64,000 nucleotides of DNA from Hormiphora californensis. Its lineage: Eukaryota > Ctenophora > Tentaculata > Cydippida > Pleurobrachiidae. Position numbers and translations under genes: made by a program. Position 1 is the stretch's first letter; each line of letters opens with the position of its first letter. The DNA lies in assembly GCA_020137815.1 (NCBI GenBank), contig CM035361.1, positions 4,480,553 to 4,544,552 on the forward strand, given 5' to 3'. The notes below the pieces were generated by a model, which did not search any database, was not told the origin of the DNA, and saw only the letters and a list, made by a program, of their open reading frames with translations. Of this stretch, positions 24,012 through 45,845 are shown piece after piece.

Positions 24012-25104
24012 TTATAAAGTCGGATTTTTTGAAACTGTCACCCCCCCCTGAGTTTTCAAATTTCTTTAAATGACCATAAGTCCGGTTCCTGATGAGATAG
24101 AGACTTGAAATTTGGAGGTTATAAAGATCTTGCTAAGTTCTTCCGAACCTCCAAATTTCAAGTCTCTATCTTATCAGGAACCGGAGATAGGCAATTTTGC
24201 ATTTGCGGGCATCGCACTTTAGACGCAGTACCCACGTACTATAGACGCATTATAAACGCATTATAAACGCATTATAGACGCATTATAGACACACGCAATA
24301 TAGACGCAATTTCGTAAGCAGCACTATAGACGCAATATAGACGCATTATAACAGCAATATAAACGCATTTTTATAGACGCGACGCAGTATAGCCGCATTA
24401 TAGGCGCACTACCCACCCCAAAATCACCTTATAGACGCACTATAGACGCATTATAGACTGACTATAGCAGCACCATAACGCTACATAGACCCATATAGAC
24501 GCATGATAGAAGCATTATAGACGCAAATCACTTTTATAGACGCCGCGTCTATAAAAAACGTGCTTTTTTAAGAAGCACTATAGACGTACTCCAGGCTACA
24601 ATGCGATATTTGAGGCGCAGTTGGGCGTTTTATAAACGCATCTTTGTTGCATATAAAAGGAAGCAGTATAGACGCATTATAGACGCAGTATAGCCGCATG
24701 TGTGCGAAATCGATAAAGACGTAATATAGACGCAAAATAAGAAGGAGAGGGAGAGCGAGGGAGGAGAGCGAAGGAGATGGAAAGGGGGAGGGAGGGATAC
24801 AGGGACAGAGACAGATGGATAAACTTAAAGACCTGAGACAGACGGACAGAGTTTAAGATGGAGATAGAGAGTAAGATGGAGAGAGAGTGAGATAGGGACG
24901 GAGTGAGACAGAAAAAGACAGAGATGGACGGACTATCTCCCTCTCTCTCCATCTTAATCTCTCTCCATCTTAATCTCTGATCTCCATCTTAATCTCTCCG
25001 TCTGTCTCAGATCTTTGTGCATCTGCATCTCTGTATCCCTCCCTCTCTCCCTCTCTCCCTCTTTCCCTCTCCTTCCCTCTCCCTCCCTCCCTCCCTCCCT
25101 CCCT

Positions 25105-25148
<44 letters not shown>

Positions 25149-25773
25149 GATCTCCTTCTTATTTTGCGTCTATATTGCGTCTTTATCGATTTCGCTCACA
25201 TGCGGCTATAATGCGTCTATAATGCGTCTATACTGCTTCCTTTTATATGCGACAAAGATGCGTTTATAGTTCGCCCAACTGCGCCTCAAATATCGCAGCG
25301 TGCGTCTGAGTACGTCTATAGTGCTTCTTAAAAAAGCACGTTTTTTATAGACGCGGCGTCTATAAAAAGCGATTTGCGTTTATAATGCTTCTATCATGCG
25401 TCTATATGGGTCTATGTAGCGTTTATGGTGCTGCTATAGTCAGTCTATAATGCGTCTATAGTGCGTCTATAAGGTGATTTTGGGGTGGGTAGTGCGCCTA
25501 TAATGCGGCTATACTGCGTCGCGTCTATAAAAATGCGTTTATGTTGCTGTTATAATGCGTCTACATTGCGTCTATAGTGCTGCTTACGAAATTGCGTCTA
25601 TATTGCGTGTGTCTATAATGCGTCTATAATGCGTTTATAATGCGTTTATAATGCGTCTATAGTACGTGGGTACTGCGTCTATAGTGCGATGCCCGCAAAT
25701 GCAAAATTGCCCCGGAGATATGACAAATTTGTTATTTCAGGGGGGTGACAGTTTCAAAAAATCCGACTTTAAT
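24012..25773. mobile_element. Foldback element, 1.76 kb, arms made of TATAGACGCAT-like tandem repeats
   Basis: Left arm 24012-24749 and right arm 25149-25773 are inverted copies: outer ends aaagtcggattttttgaaac / gtttcaaaaaatccgacttt, then GCATTTGCGGGCATCGCACT and dozens of 10-11-bp units (TATAGACGCAT variants). The centre is GA/CT simple sequence. A separate 104-bp palindrome (24080-24183) interrupts the left arm only. No protein of its own is visible. Confidence 0.85.
24080..24183. mobile_element. 104-bp palindrome inserted in a foldback arm
   Basis: ccggttcctgatgagatagagacttgaaatttggagg and its inverse face each other. Related sequence occurs at 1720-1815 (cttgaaatttgg ... aagtctctatctcatctgga). 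Confidence 0.75.
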
Positions 25774-26585
25774 ATAATTGCGGGGGTGCGCGCATGAGGG
25801 GGCTGCAGCGCATTCCAAAATTATTTTTAAATTTGAAAAAACAAAAAAGACGATTTCGAAAATGCGACTGATAAAATTGAATGCACCGGAACACACCGAT
25901 GCCGATATAACTTTTGTATGTAATGCGCGAAATTTAACACAGATATCGATGCCGCGCGTCCTCATAGCGATATGCGCGGCTATGAGTTTTTTTGGACAAC
26001 TTCGCGTTTGAATTTCGTGTTTTTTAATTTATTTTTTCCCTTTTTTGGTGTCTGTAACCGCCCGGTAAAGTCCATTTTTATTCAACTGTTCACCCTCCAA
26101 CTCGTGCGCGTGCGATATTTTAATTTACACTGCGCGCGCTACACGTTAACATGTGATAGACGCGCAAAACAATTCCGCGCACGACTTTGGGGGGTGAACA
26201 GTTGAAAAAAAATGGAGTATACCGGCGTGAGGCGTGCGATGCAAGCGGCACGCGTGCTGTAACGGTGCCTGAAACAGGGGTACTGCTGCAAAACAGATAT
26301 GAGCTTAAGTTCTCCTGTTTTGAAGTTCACCGCTCGGCTGGACGTTCGTCGTTCGCCAAATTTGTACTATTCTTAGTAAGAGCAAGAGTAAGTAAAGTGC
26401 GAATGAAAAAAATCTGTAAAACTCAGTTTTCTGGGTCGTTAACCCTGTCACCTTACAGAAACTTGATTTCAACCTGCCCGGGACCCAGGTTGGAGTCAAG
26501 TTACCTAGTGGCTTCTGATTTTGTTTGATACTGTTCCTGGCACATGCGTGGTTGGCCTGGATGTTTATGCAATTATTTTGATAGC
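25774..26585. other. No gene seen; probable upstream region of the Sds3-like gene
   Basis: Contains one CCATTTTTATTC MITE. No coding sequence is recognisable. Confidence 0.45.
26072..26215. mobile_element. 144-bp MITE, CCATTTTTATTCAACTGTTCACCC family
   Basis: Inverted termini CCATTTTTATTCAACTGTTC / GAACAGTTGAAAAAAAATGG around a CpG-rich core. A second copy lies inverted at 62331-62474. Confidence 0.8.
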
Positions 26586-32179
<5,594 letters not shown>

Positions 32180-32193
32180 GAGACACCCAGTAG

Positions 32194-32290
32194 CAGGAAA
32201 CGACCGAATCAGGTAATACTGGTACTCTGATTGGCTGATAACCAGTCACGTGACCTTAAATAACGAGTTCACTTCTGATTGGTTGTTTAC
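32194..32290 (+). mobile_element. 109-bp hAT-like MITE, copy E, truncated
   Basis: The left TIR and body are present with several substitutions and small insertions; the right TIR is missing after GGTTGTTTAC. The element is bracketed by two copies of a 26-bp host sequence (32165-32190 and 32289-32314) that includes the last codons and stop of the Sds3-like gene. Confidence 0.85.
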
Positions 32291-32532
32291 AAGTGTACGG
32301 TGAGAGGCACCCGGTATATATCCTGGATCATTGATCTCTTGGTGGGAACATTATAATGCAATTGAGACTATTAATATACTTGTAGTGAGTTACATACTGT
32401 AGTGAGAATAGCTGAATATACTGTTCAGTTAGTTATAGAGAATATATATTTGACTTAGTAACTGAGAGTGGAAGGGAGAGAAGACCGGAGCCCTCATTTT
32501 GCCTGTTGAAAGAGCTGAAATGAGAGCTGAGC

Positions 32533-32605
32533 TGTCAGAGCATTGGCCTGACCCTATTCTCATTTCGGAGCGCGCGAGAACTGTGGTCAGAGCATTGGCC
32601 TGACA
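32533..32605. mobile_element. Element bounded by direct GTCAGAGCATTGGCCTGAC repeats
   Basis: Two direct copies of GTCAGAGCATTGGCCTGAC flank TATTCTCATTTC plus a CG-rich GAGCGCGCGAGAAC segment. The same unit lies inverted at 51189-51272, and a single word at 43862-43884. Confidence 0.65.
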
Positions 32606-32795
32606 GGAGCTGAGACAGAAACAATGAAATTAATTATTTACCCCATTATATAAATTGACTTATCTGAACACACTTAACTTGAAATCAAATTGTGTTTTTC
32701 ATTTCCCCTTTACCACCCACCCCCTTTATTTAATTAATTAACTAATTAACCCCTAATTAATTGACTAATCGAATTTTAATTATGTAGTTTGTATC

Positions 32796-34093
32796 ATGAC
32801 AATACCAAGAAGCCGTCTCAAGAATCTGATTCCACATTTTTTCCCGACTAAAACTAATCCGATCCTTCGGCCCGTTGAAAAAGTAAGGCACAAATTAAAG
32901 TTCTTTTCTAATATTTTAGGTAACGGTTTATAACCTCAATCTTCACTTTGTTTTATTTTCAACATTTCTTGTTTTTACAGGTGTTCCCGCTGCGAGATAA
33001 ACCCAAAGCGAGGATTCTTCTTGGTCGAGTAATACGAACAGAGAGTCCTAGGACATGCGTTGTCCAGGTAATTTCTATTAAATTACTATCCTATTAACTA
33101 TTCAATTATTATTAAATTACTATCCAATTATCTCCAGCCCAAACCCTCGATCCTGATAAGATCAAACATTCTTCACTCATTCCCAGGGGTTGGTAACCTA
33201 GTTTTTACCTCCTCCCCTCGACCCTTGGTAATGAAATTACCCCTCTGTTATTATTGCTCGTGCAATAAAAGGGGTGACTTCGTAACCAACCTCGACCCCA
33301 TACCTCCATCTCCCCTCCCCAACCTCCCCATTCCCAGGTTGAAAAAGCGGAGATGCACCCTGACGTCAGGAAGGTATACCAACACAAACACTGGATTCAC
33401 GTTCACGATCCGTATCAGAAGTGTTACGTTGGTGATGAAGTTGTGATACGACCAAGGGAGACTAGTCTAGGGCTGGAGTTCCAAGGTGACATGTTATTAG
33501 CACGTTTTAGGCACCTGAGATGAATCAATATTGTAGCTTTTGAATCAGGAATCCGACCGAATCAGGAAATACTGGTCCCTGATTGGCTGATAACCAGTCA
33601 CGTGACCTAAATAACGAGTTCTGATTGGTTGTTTACTTGTTTCGGTCGGTTCCCGCTTCTAACATACACCCTATGTATTGCAGGTAAGCCGTATGAAGTA
33701 GCCCAGTTTATCAGCAGATCAGACGGTTACACAGATCACAACACCGGTACTGTTCATACTCGGACTTCAAAGAGTGATACATCCTACAGGTACAGTATTA
33801 GGTTTTGTTATTTGAAATCTCGAGTTTTTCAGGTTTCATTCCACCTGAATGAGTATACTTTTACCTTAAATACTCATTCCCATTGGGCGTAACATTGTTT
33901 TGTGCTTGAAAATAGTTGTCCAATCCAATATTCCACTATGTATCAGTCCACTACTAACTCTTCTTTCCCTCCTAGGATACCCGAGGGACGACCAGCGTAC
34001 ATGAAACACATGCTGTTTGCTGACAATCTCGTTGTAGCAAAGGGAAAACGGGCAGTTCTAGAAAAAACGGCACACGGAGTGAGGAATGAATGA
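32796..34093 (+). CDS. MRPS17: Mitochondrial ribosomal protein uS17m
   Basis: Five exons: 32796-32882, 32981-33067, 33338-33485, 33684-33789 and 33976-34093, giving 181 aa with a fully open frame. The N-terminus is basic and hydrophobic, fitting mitochondrial import. The uS17 OB-fold is recognisable: ARILLGRVIRTESPRTCVVQ, then HPDVRKVYQHKHWIHVHDP, then CYVGDEVVIRPRE. uS17 binds small-subunit rRNA early in assembly; here it would act in the mitochondrial ribosome. The protein is somewhat longer than typical vertebrate MRPS17 because of the C-terminal extension from exon 5. Intron 2 contains a small TTGGTAATGAAATT element and intron 3 a 109-bp hAT-like MITE. It is packed between the Sds3-like gene and ACAD8 on the same strand, 258 bp before the latter. 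Confidence 0.82.
33225..33289. mobile_element. Small MITE, TTGGTAATGAAATTACCCC family
   Basis: TTGGTAATGAAATTACCCCT ... AGGGGTGACTTCGTAACCAA; uS17m intron 2, about 50 bases before exon 3. Confidence 0.75.
33546..33655 (+). mobile_element. 109-bp hAT-like MITE, copy F
   Basis: Lies in intron 3 of the uS17m gene, ending 28 bases before exon 4. TIRs carry one insertion (GGAATCCGACCG) and one substitution (TTCCCG); flanks no longer match. Confidence 0.9.
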
Positions 34094-34351
34094 GGGAATT
34101 AGAGGACTCAATTTGAGGAATGAATGAGGAAAAGATAACTTTATAAATTATTTACTGTTGTTTTTTTTAAGTTTCACTTTGGTAGAAGCAGAGATATTTA
34201 TCACGCCTTACGATCCTCCCAGTCCCCCAAATCCCACAGTTTTGGGGCTCCAATATCACATTTCTAACTAATTTTTCGACACCCCTGACCCCTCTAATAA
34301 ACTTTATGTTTATATTTGTTTAATTTCTCGACATGTTATAGCGCTATCAAG

Positions 34352-39860
<5,509 letters not shown>

Positions 39861-40657
39861 GAGTGATCCCCCAACCCCTCACGCGACCCTCTTCAGCTGA
39901 CCCTCTTTGAAATCGACCCTCTGGCCTCTGCACTTGTTGAGTTTAACACCTCTTCCCCTGATCCCGATTGTAGTGAATATGTATCGGACTCTATAAGTGA
40001 ATAATTTAATGGGACGTTGAGACATGAACGGAGTAAAACATAAAGGGACACTTTTTGTGATAAAGTTGGAATTGAAAACGATTCCGTGTCCCGTTTAAGT
40101 AGTGTTCGGGTTGTTTTTTTTTTCTTTTTATTATCGTCGTAGCTTAGTGTTTTTTGTAAATGTGGAATTATTCTTTATAAACAAATTTAATCAACGTCTG
40201 TTGATATCAAATTGTCGAATTTCGATTTAAATAGGTACATTGTGACCATTTTTTAAAATTACCGTACCGTACTACTACCCATGTGTACAAGCTAAATTAT
40301 AGCCGTCATGATATTGAACCGTTATTTAAATCGAGATTCGACGTTATGTTTGTAACTCAACACGATCCCTGTTATTGGTAACAGGTTTACCCCCGTCCCC
40401 TAACAGTAACACTCCTCAAATTGAGGCTCATTCACCTCACTCCATCTCACTCGCCACCACCCCCCCGGCCCCCCCCCCCCCCCCCCTTGGCCACATTGAT
40501 ACCTGAGTGAGATCGATCTCACATACGGAGCGAGAATAGGTTGCAATGGAGCCAAACCCCCCCCCCCTTTATACTGCTGACAAAACACGGATATAACCAA
40601 AATAACTAATAAGAATTATCAACAATAACATAACAAAGTCCCTATATTGTTCACACA
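39861..40657. other. Convergent intergenic region between ACAD8 and the CISD gene
   Basis: Imperfect inverted repeat gtcgaatttcgatttaaata (40214) / tatttaaatcgagattcgac (40323), and poly-C runs at 40468-40486 and 40557-40567. No gene. Confidence 0.5.
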
Positions 40658-41206
40658 TTAGGATTGGGGCGTCGCCTTCTTAATAATCATTGGCCCCAAG
40701 TTATCTCCTGTCTCCGCATTGTGTGCTTTATGGGATCCGTCACAATATGGGAACTGCAGGGGGAGGGGGAGTTGCTGAGTAAGGGGTGAAGGGGAAATGC
40801 AAGGGGGAGGGTGTTTTGAAGTTTAGGAAGCTGGGACGAAAAGGAAATCAATCTTGTATCAAAACTCGGGCTTGGGAAATCAAATCCCAGATTTATCAAA
40901 GAAAATAATTAATTAAACGGTATGTACCTTCTTTGACTTCCAACATCTGCAAATTGCTACCTTTCCTTTCTCAGCTATCTCCTCTATATCCATCGACTGA
41001 ATACACTGAAAAAGGAAACTATTTTGAAACCGTTTTGAAAGATTCAAAGTTTCAAATTTGAGAAATCCGTCCCAAATCTTAATTGGTACATTAAACTTGA
41101 TTATTCCACTGGCACTTACACAGGCTTTGTCCTTTTCAAATTCAGTGTTCAGAATGAATTTCTGGCAGCATCCCTCTGGTACAGCTGTAGCTTCATTCGT
41201 GGCCAT
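40658..41206 (-). CDS. CDGSH iron-sulfur domain protein (mitoNEET/CISD family), short form
   Basis: Three minus-strand exons, 41206-41120, 41005-40928 and 40753-40658, all phase 0, give 86 aa. The C-terminal half carries the complete 2Fe-2S signature C-x-C-x2-S-x3-P-x-C-D-G-S-H: CRCWKSKK at the end of exon 2 and FPYCDGSH at the start of exon 3, followed by [15 protein letters not shown] as in CISD proteins. Three Cys and one His bind the cluster. Vertebrate CISD1/2 (about 108-135 aa) have an N-terminal membrane anchor; here the N-terminus is short and polar with no obvious helix, and has a Cys pair (EGCCQ), so it is either soluble or an anchor exon is missed. It is convergent with ACAD8, 0.8 kb away. 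Exon 3 alone encodes the key motif and is short, so it is easily missed by ORF searches. Confidence 0.88.
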
Positions 41207-42005
41207 TGTGGTGTTAGATATCTAGGGAGGGAGGTTGGTGGCATTGACACCTCGCAGTCAAAGCAGCGAGGTAGCAATGGTACCAAGGAGGGAGGGATTG
41301 AGTCACCGTCCGGGAGACTGGGAGAAAGAGAGATTCAGAATCTGGATCTCTCTCTTTCTCCCACGGTGACCCAATATCTCTCTGAATATCTGAATCAGAG
41401 AGAGATATCGAGGTTAGGCAAACAATGACATGGGCATTATGTCGGGTCAAGGAAGTAGTGTTCTGTACTTTAGAAGTTTTGAATTCAACAGAGATATTAA
41501 GCTGCAAGTTGGAACAATGATGTACTAGGAAAGAACAACAAAACTATGCAGCATTAACAAGCAAAGACGTGTTTTACACTACATTGCTCCCTCTGCCTAT
41601 CTGACCTCTGTACATTTACAAGCATATGTGTGATACCCTGCAAAATCAATTCGATGGACACTATTTATATTGCTATATGAGAATTGAGGCCCACGCATTT
41701 ATAGTTGCCTAGCAGCGGGCTACCTCTTTTTGTGTACAACAACTTCCTGGAAATCACTTGTCTCACAAAAGACTACCCTCTCTGAACCAGGACAAGAAAT
41801 GACCTGTTTATATACAGAAATGTGCCCGGAAAACTCCAAGCGGTAGAGCTCCTCTTACTCAGAAGAGCTCTACCGCTGTGTTTTTCTAGAATCCCAGGAT
41901 GAGAGCGGGGTCCTATTAACTCCTTTCCCCATTTCCTATAATTCCCGATTCCAAGTAGAACGGCTGGGATACAAAGGATCCCTTCTTTGATTCTCTCATG
42001 TCTCC

Positions 42006-42008
<3 letters not shown>
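41207..42008. other. No gene seen
   Basis: Upstream of the CISD start. A small hairpin lies at 41839-41876 (agcggtagagctc ... gagctctaccgct). Confidence 0.5.

Positions 42009-42080
<72 letters not shown>
42009..42080. repeat. CT microsatellite
   Basis: CT run between the two minus-strand genes. Confidence 0.95.
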
Positions 42081-42082
<2 letters not shown>

Positions 42083-42439
42083 ACAAAGCATGTTTGTTTA
42101 ATCCAGTGGTCCCTTTGAAAACTTTTCTTTGCCTGTGTCACAGGATTCTCGGAAAATGGAAGGTGATGTTTACTGGGATTCCCGTGGCGGGAAACAAGAT
42201 CACAGATCAAACGAGAATATGTAATAAAATAATAAATGACATTTCCATAATCAAGAAAATAAGAATGTACAAAACAATTATATGCTTTGCAGATATACCC
42301 CCAATCAAATTTGAACTTTACAAAATTATACAAATCGAGTTTGGCTCGGTACTCCGAATTTCGACTCATCAGAGCCTGCTCTGCAGTCCCATTCCTAGAA
42401 AACAGGGGAGATCCAATACCTAGAAAATTTCCAAAGTCC

Positions 42440-43070
42440 ACACATCCACCCCATCCTCTGCACCTCATTTTCCACACATCCACCCCATCCTCTGCACCTC
42501 ATTTTCCACACATCCACCCCATCCTCTGCACCTCATTTTCCACACATCCACCCCATCCTCTGCACCTCATTTTCCACACATCCACCCCATCCTCTGCACC
42601 TCATTTTCCACACATCCACCCCATCCTCTGCACCTCATTTTCCACACATCCACCCCATCCTCTGCACCTCATTTTCCACACATCCACCCCATCCTCTGCA
42701 CCTCATTTTCCACACATCCACCCCATCCTCTGCACCTCATTTTCCACACATTCACCCCATCCTCTGCACCTCATTTTCCACACATCCTCTGCACCTCATT
42801 TTCCACACATCCACCCCATCTTCTGCACCTCATTTTCCACACATCCACCCCATCCTCTGAACCTCATTTTCCACACATCCACCCCATCCTCTGTACCTCA
42901 TTTTCCACACATCCACCCCAACCTCTGCACCTCATTTTCCACACATCCACCCCATCCTCTGCACCTCATTTTCCACACATCCACCCCATCCTCTGCACCT
43001 CATTTTCTACACATCCACCCCATCCTCTGCACCTCATTTTCCACACATCCACCCCATCCTTCTGCACCTT
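42440..43070. repeat. 34-bp minisatellite, about 18 copies
   Basis: Unit CACATCCACCCCATCCTCTG + CACCTCATTTTCCA. Very uniform, with a few substitutions and one shortened unit near 42780. Because 34 is not a multiple of three, it produces long open frames in several frames. It abuts the last recognisable coding sequence of the Cys-rich membrane gene. Confidence 0.95.
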
Positions 43071-44774
43071 CCACTCGGGTAGCACCATGTTCTCAGGGCA
43101 GGGCTCCAGATTACAGAAACGTTGGAAACTCAGGCAAATTGCCCGGAATATGAAGATGATCGCCACCACTAGAGCTAGTATCCAAATCTGTGTGGTGAAT
43201 TAAATGGTAATTAATTGGGATCAGAGTTAGATGGTAATTAGTTGGGAGAATTAAATGGTAATTAGTAGGGAGAATTAGAGGGTAATTAGTTGGGATAATT
43301 AGAGGGTTTTTAGTTTGGAGAATTTCCCCACAATTAGAGCTATCAAAACGCGGGGCCACTGTCAGGATAATCTCGGAAACCAAAAGGGCAGTCGGACCCC
43401 GATTTACCGGGATGCTCGGGGAAAGAGTTTTCCCGGTAAATCGGGGCCCCGTTCCATTATATACCGGATATATGGGGGGAGGGGTGTATCGACCATCGTG
43501 TACCTGTCCAGCGAAGTCGGGACAACACACCGTTTCCCCACTACTGTCGTGGCAACACTCTCCACTACAGCACATGGAATCCCCCAACGTAGTCCCGCAG
43601 CACTGCTCTTCCTGGAGAAGGGGGATATTTGGTAACATAGACACCTGTGCGGGGGTCGCGCCAGGTGTCTATGTTACCAAGGGGGATATGACGTCACTAA
43701 AATACCATAATGACGTCATATGAATGTGGGAAATCACACCAATTCCAAGCGGTTCTCACTGTGATAGTCACTGTAAGTGTACGCACGGCATTGGCCCTCA
43801 ATTTTGGAAGTGGCTAGCCGCTAGAACTAGAAGATCATGGATTTGTTTAGTTGGGATGACTCTGTCAGGCCAATGTTCTGACAGGGATGACTTGGTAGTT
43901 TATTTTTCACCATACCTCATAGCAGCACTTTCCATGACAGCATTTACTTTGAAAGGAACAGCAGTACGGGACAATGGTGTGGAATTTCTGAAAATATAAT
44001 GCGGTCATGTGATAAACTTTTGTGACAGCTTTCACTGTGTTGCCTGCCACGGAGAATACCTTACTCTCGTTAATTAAGCTCGCATATTTCAAGAAACTTT
44101 TAAATAAGAAACTTTTTTTCTAGGAAACTACAGGTGTTAGCAATCCAAAAACAAAAAGAATTTCTCCTTTATCAAGAAACTAAACAAGTTAGGGGTGTTC
44201 TATTTTGTTGTGGCGTCCCTGAATTGTGTAATTTACATTTTAAAAGTTTCTTATAAAAAAGTTTCTTACTAAAGCGTTTCTTAAAAAACGAGAGTAAACT
44301 TTTGTCTTTATTTTCAAAACTGCATGGAAGTGGAACCTGCATTTCCCACATACAGGTGTCTATGTGATCACCAGGAACCGACCGAAACGAGTAAACAACC
44401 AATCAGAACTCGTTATTTATGTCACGTGACTGGTTATCAGCCAATCAGGGACCAGTATTTCCTGATTCGGTCGGTTCCTGGTGTCTATGCATGATCACCA
44501 TGGCAACTACCTCGCTTGTTCCTCTCACTCCAGGTAGCACAGCAAATCTCACGAGCACTGGCATCACAAAATGAGTCATCCGTTATGTTTCTGTAGGGGA
44601 CATGTAACATAATTTTAGTGGCATATTCAAGAACACTGATTTTGTGTTAGCAGCAACAATCAATTCTAGTAGTCTATACAGTCAATACCTGAAGTGTAGT
44701 CCTATAAAATCACTACAGTACACAAACGCCTCCGAATAAGATATTAAGGTCAAGAAAACAATAAACCAGACCAT
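43060..44774 (-). CDS. Cys-rich single-pass membrane protein with paired cysteines (3' end uncertain)
   Basis: Minus-strand exons 44774-44689 (signal peptide MVWFIVFLTLISYSEAF), 44590-44529, 43987-43916, 43611-43504 and 43187 to about 43060. Exons 3 and 4 are phase 0 at both ends and encode regularly spaced Cys pairs (PYCCSFQSKCCHGKCCYE; EEQCCGTTLGDSMCCSGECC). Exon 5 starts with a transmembrane helix (IWILALVVAIIFIFRAICL) and a short cytoplasmic region with a further Cys pair. I do not recognise the family; paired-Cys ectodomains next to a TM helix occur in VOPP1/Shisa-like proteins, but similarity is only general. Exon 2 ends in the wrong phase for exon 3 by one base, so an exon is missing or there is one more indel. 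The tail runs into a 34-bp minisatellite, and I cannot place the stop with certainty. Confidence 0.55.
43389..43450. mobile_element. Tigger-like MITE, partial
   Basis: cagtcggaccccgatttacc ... ggtaaatcggggcccc in intron 4 of the Cys-rich membrane gene; right terminus altered. Confidence 0.75.
43631..43678. mobile_element. Hairpin element, GGTGACATAGACACC family (short)
   Basis: ggtaacatagacacctg ... caggtgtctatgttacc, 48 bp; intron 3 of the Cys-rich membrane gene. Confidence 0.7.
43862..43884. repeat. Solo TGTCAGGCCAATG(T)TCTGACA word
   Basis: A single 23-bp imperfect palindrome matching the terminal word of the 32533 and 51189 elements. Confidence 0.5.
44372..44480 (-). mobile_element. 109-bp hAT-like MITE, copy K
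   Basis: Intron 2 of the Cys-rich membrane protein gene. Flanks are a longer imperfect duplication: gtgtctatgtgatcac on the left, gtgtctatgcatgatcac on the right. Confidence 0.9.
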
Positions 44775-44825
44775 TTTGTTTCCCTGGGAAATGGGAAAGG
44801 CCAAAGTATATATACTCATGCACTG

Positions 44826-44902
44826 CGTGACCAAATGCAAACTCTGTCGAGTCGACTTTCCTAACACAGTTACGTTAGAAAAGTCGACTCGGCAAAGTTT
44901 GC
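44826..44902. repeat. Imperfect hairpin next to a signal-peptide exon
   Basis: aaatgcaaactctgtcgagtcg and cgactcggcaaagtttgcatt are inverted around 25 bases; about 50 bases upstream of the minus-strand start at 44774. Confidence 0.65.
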
Positions 44903-45029
44903 ATTTAGTAACAGGATTAGTAATATGCAGATAGTATGCCGCGTTCATACTCTATTCTTGGAGACTTCTGCGTCACTTGAATGGCAGTGGAACTGGAATT
45001 TTGCAAGTCAAACCTCGATTTAGTCTGTC

Positions 45030-45096
45030 TCGCGCTGCCGACCCCATCTGAGCGCACTGATAATCAAATTGGGGTATGGGCGCCGCCATACAGGAT
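45030..45096. mobile_element. Small repeat, GACCCCATCTGAGCGCAC family
   Basis: gctgccgaccccatctgagcgcactgataatcaaattggggt...gccgcca. Other copies: 45689-45752 and 54079-54140; a partial one near 56397-56445. Confidence 0.6.
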
Positions 45097-45144
45097 TTAG
45101 TAGACTCTACTGATGAAGGGTTTTTGCACGGTATATACTTTATA

Positions 45145-45395
45145 CAGTCGGACCCCGATTTAGTGGCCCCGATTTAGGGTAAGCGGTAAATACTCACTGG
45201 GTTCTTCACATTTTTTGGACGTTTTTGGCCATAACTTAAATTTAGTGGCACCCGGATTTAGTGGCAGGATTTTTTCCCCCGATATAGGAAATTAACATTA
45301 TTTGACCCCGATTTAGTGGCACCCCGATTTAGTGACAGGATCCCCCCCCCCCCCCCCCCCCCCCCCGAGGATGCCACTAAATTGGGGTCCGAATG
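45145..45395. mobile_element. Tigger-like MITE, long 'TTTAGTGGC' copy with poly-C
   Basis: cagtcggaccccgatttagtg ... gccactaaattggggtccgaatg, 251 bp, with several internal repeats of the arm and a run of about 20 C at 45346-45366. Confidence 0.78.
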
Positions 45396-45688
45396 TACAT
45401 ATAATAATCGAAGAGAAATATTGTCAGCGTCATATACCTACCGGGGAAATTATTCGTCAGGATAGCATTGTGTAGTCATGCTGGTCCGATCCATGGTGAC
45501 TCCAGTGCTAGTGGATGTTACTAAAACTCGATGTTTGACTCTATATCTATTTCATCAAATTCATACACAATGTGGACCCGTTTTCAATGTGTCCACACGA
45601 GCTAAGCCTTCTTTTTACAATTCTTTCTCTCTCGTTATATTCCGGTGTGGAGGGTAATTCTCTTTATTAGTCCACACCACACTGTGCT

Positions 45689-45752
45689 GTCTGACGCCGC
45701 GACCCCATCTGAGCGCACTGTCGAGAATCAAATGGGGTATGGCGCCGCCATC
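45689..45752. mobile_element. Small repeat, GACCCCATCTGAGCGCAC family
   Basis: Second copy, with inverted ends GACGCCGCGACCCCAT / ATGGGGTATGGCGCCGCC. Confidence 0.6.
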
Positions 45753-45766
45753 GGCCATACACACTT

Positions 45767-45845
45767 GGTGACATAGACACCTGGCGCGACCGAGATCGAG
45801 CTCACACACATGTGTGCGGGGGTCGCGCCAGGTGTCTATGTCACC
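45767..45845. mobile_element. Hairpin element, GGTGACATAGACACC family
   Basis: GGTGACATAGACACCTGGCG and its exact inverse around a short loop. Confidence 0.78.

Noticed and set aside
24240-25700. CRISPR-like or satellite-only reading of the TATAGACGCAT array
   Set aside because: Units are degenerate without spacers, and the whole block is an inverted repeat with unique ends, so a foldback element fits better.
26187-26528. 113-codon frame before the Sds3-like gene
   Set aside because: Starts inside a MITE and has no recognisable sequence; probably chance.
42287-43153. 288-codon open frame (HPPHPLHLIFHTS repeats)
   Set aside because: 34-bp minisatellite read in three rotating frames; real coding sequence here is on the opposite strand.
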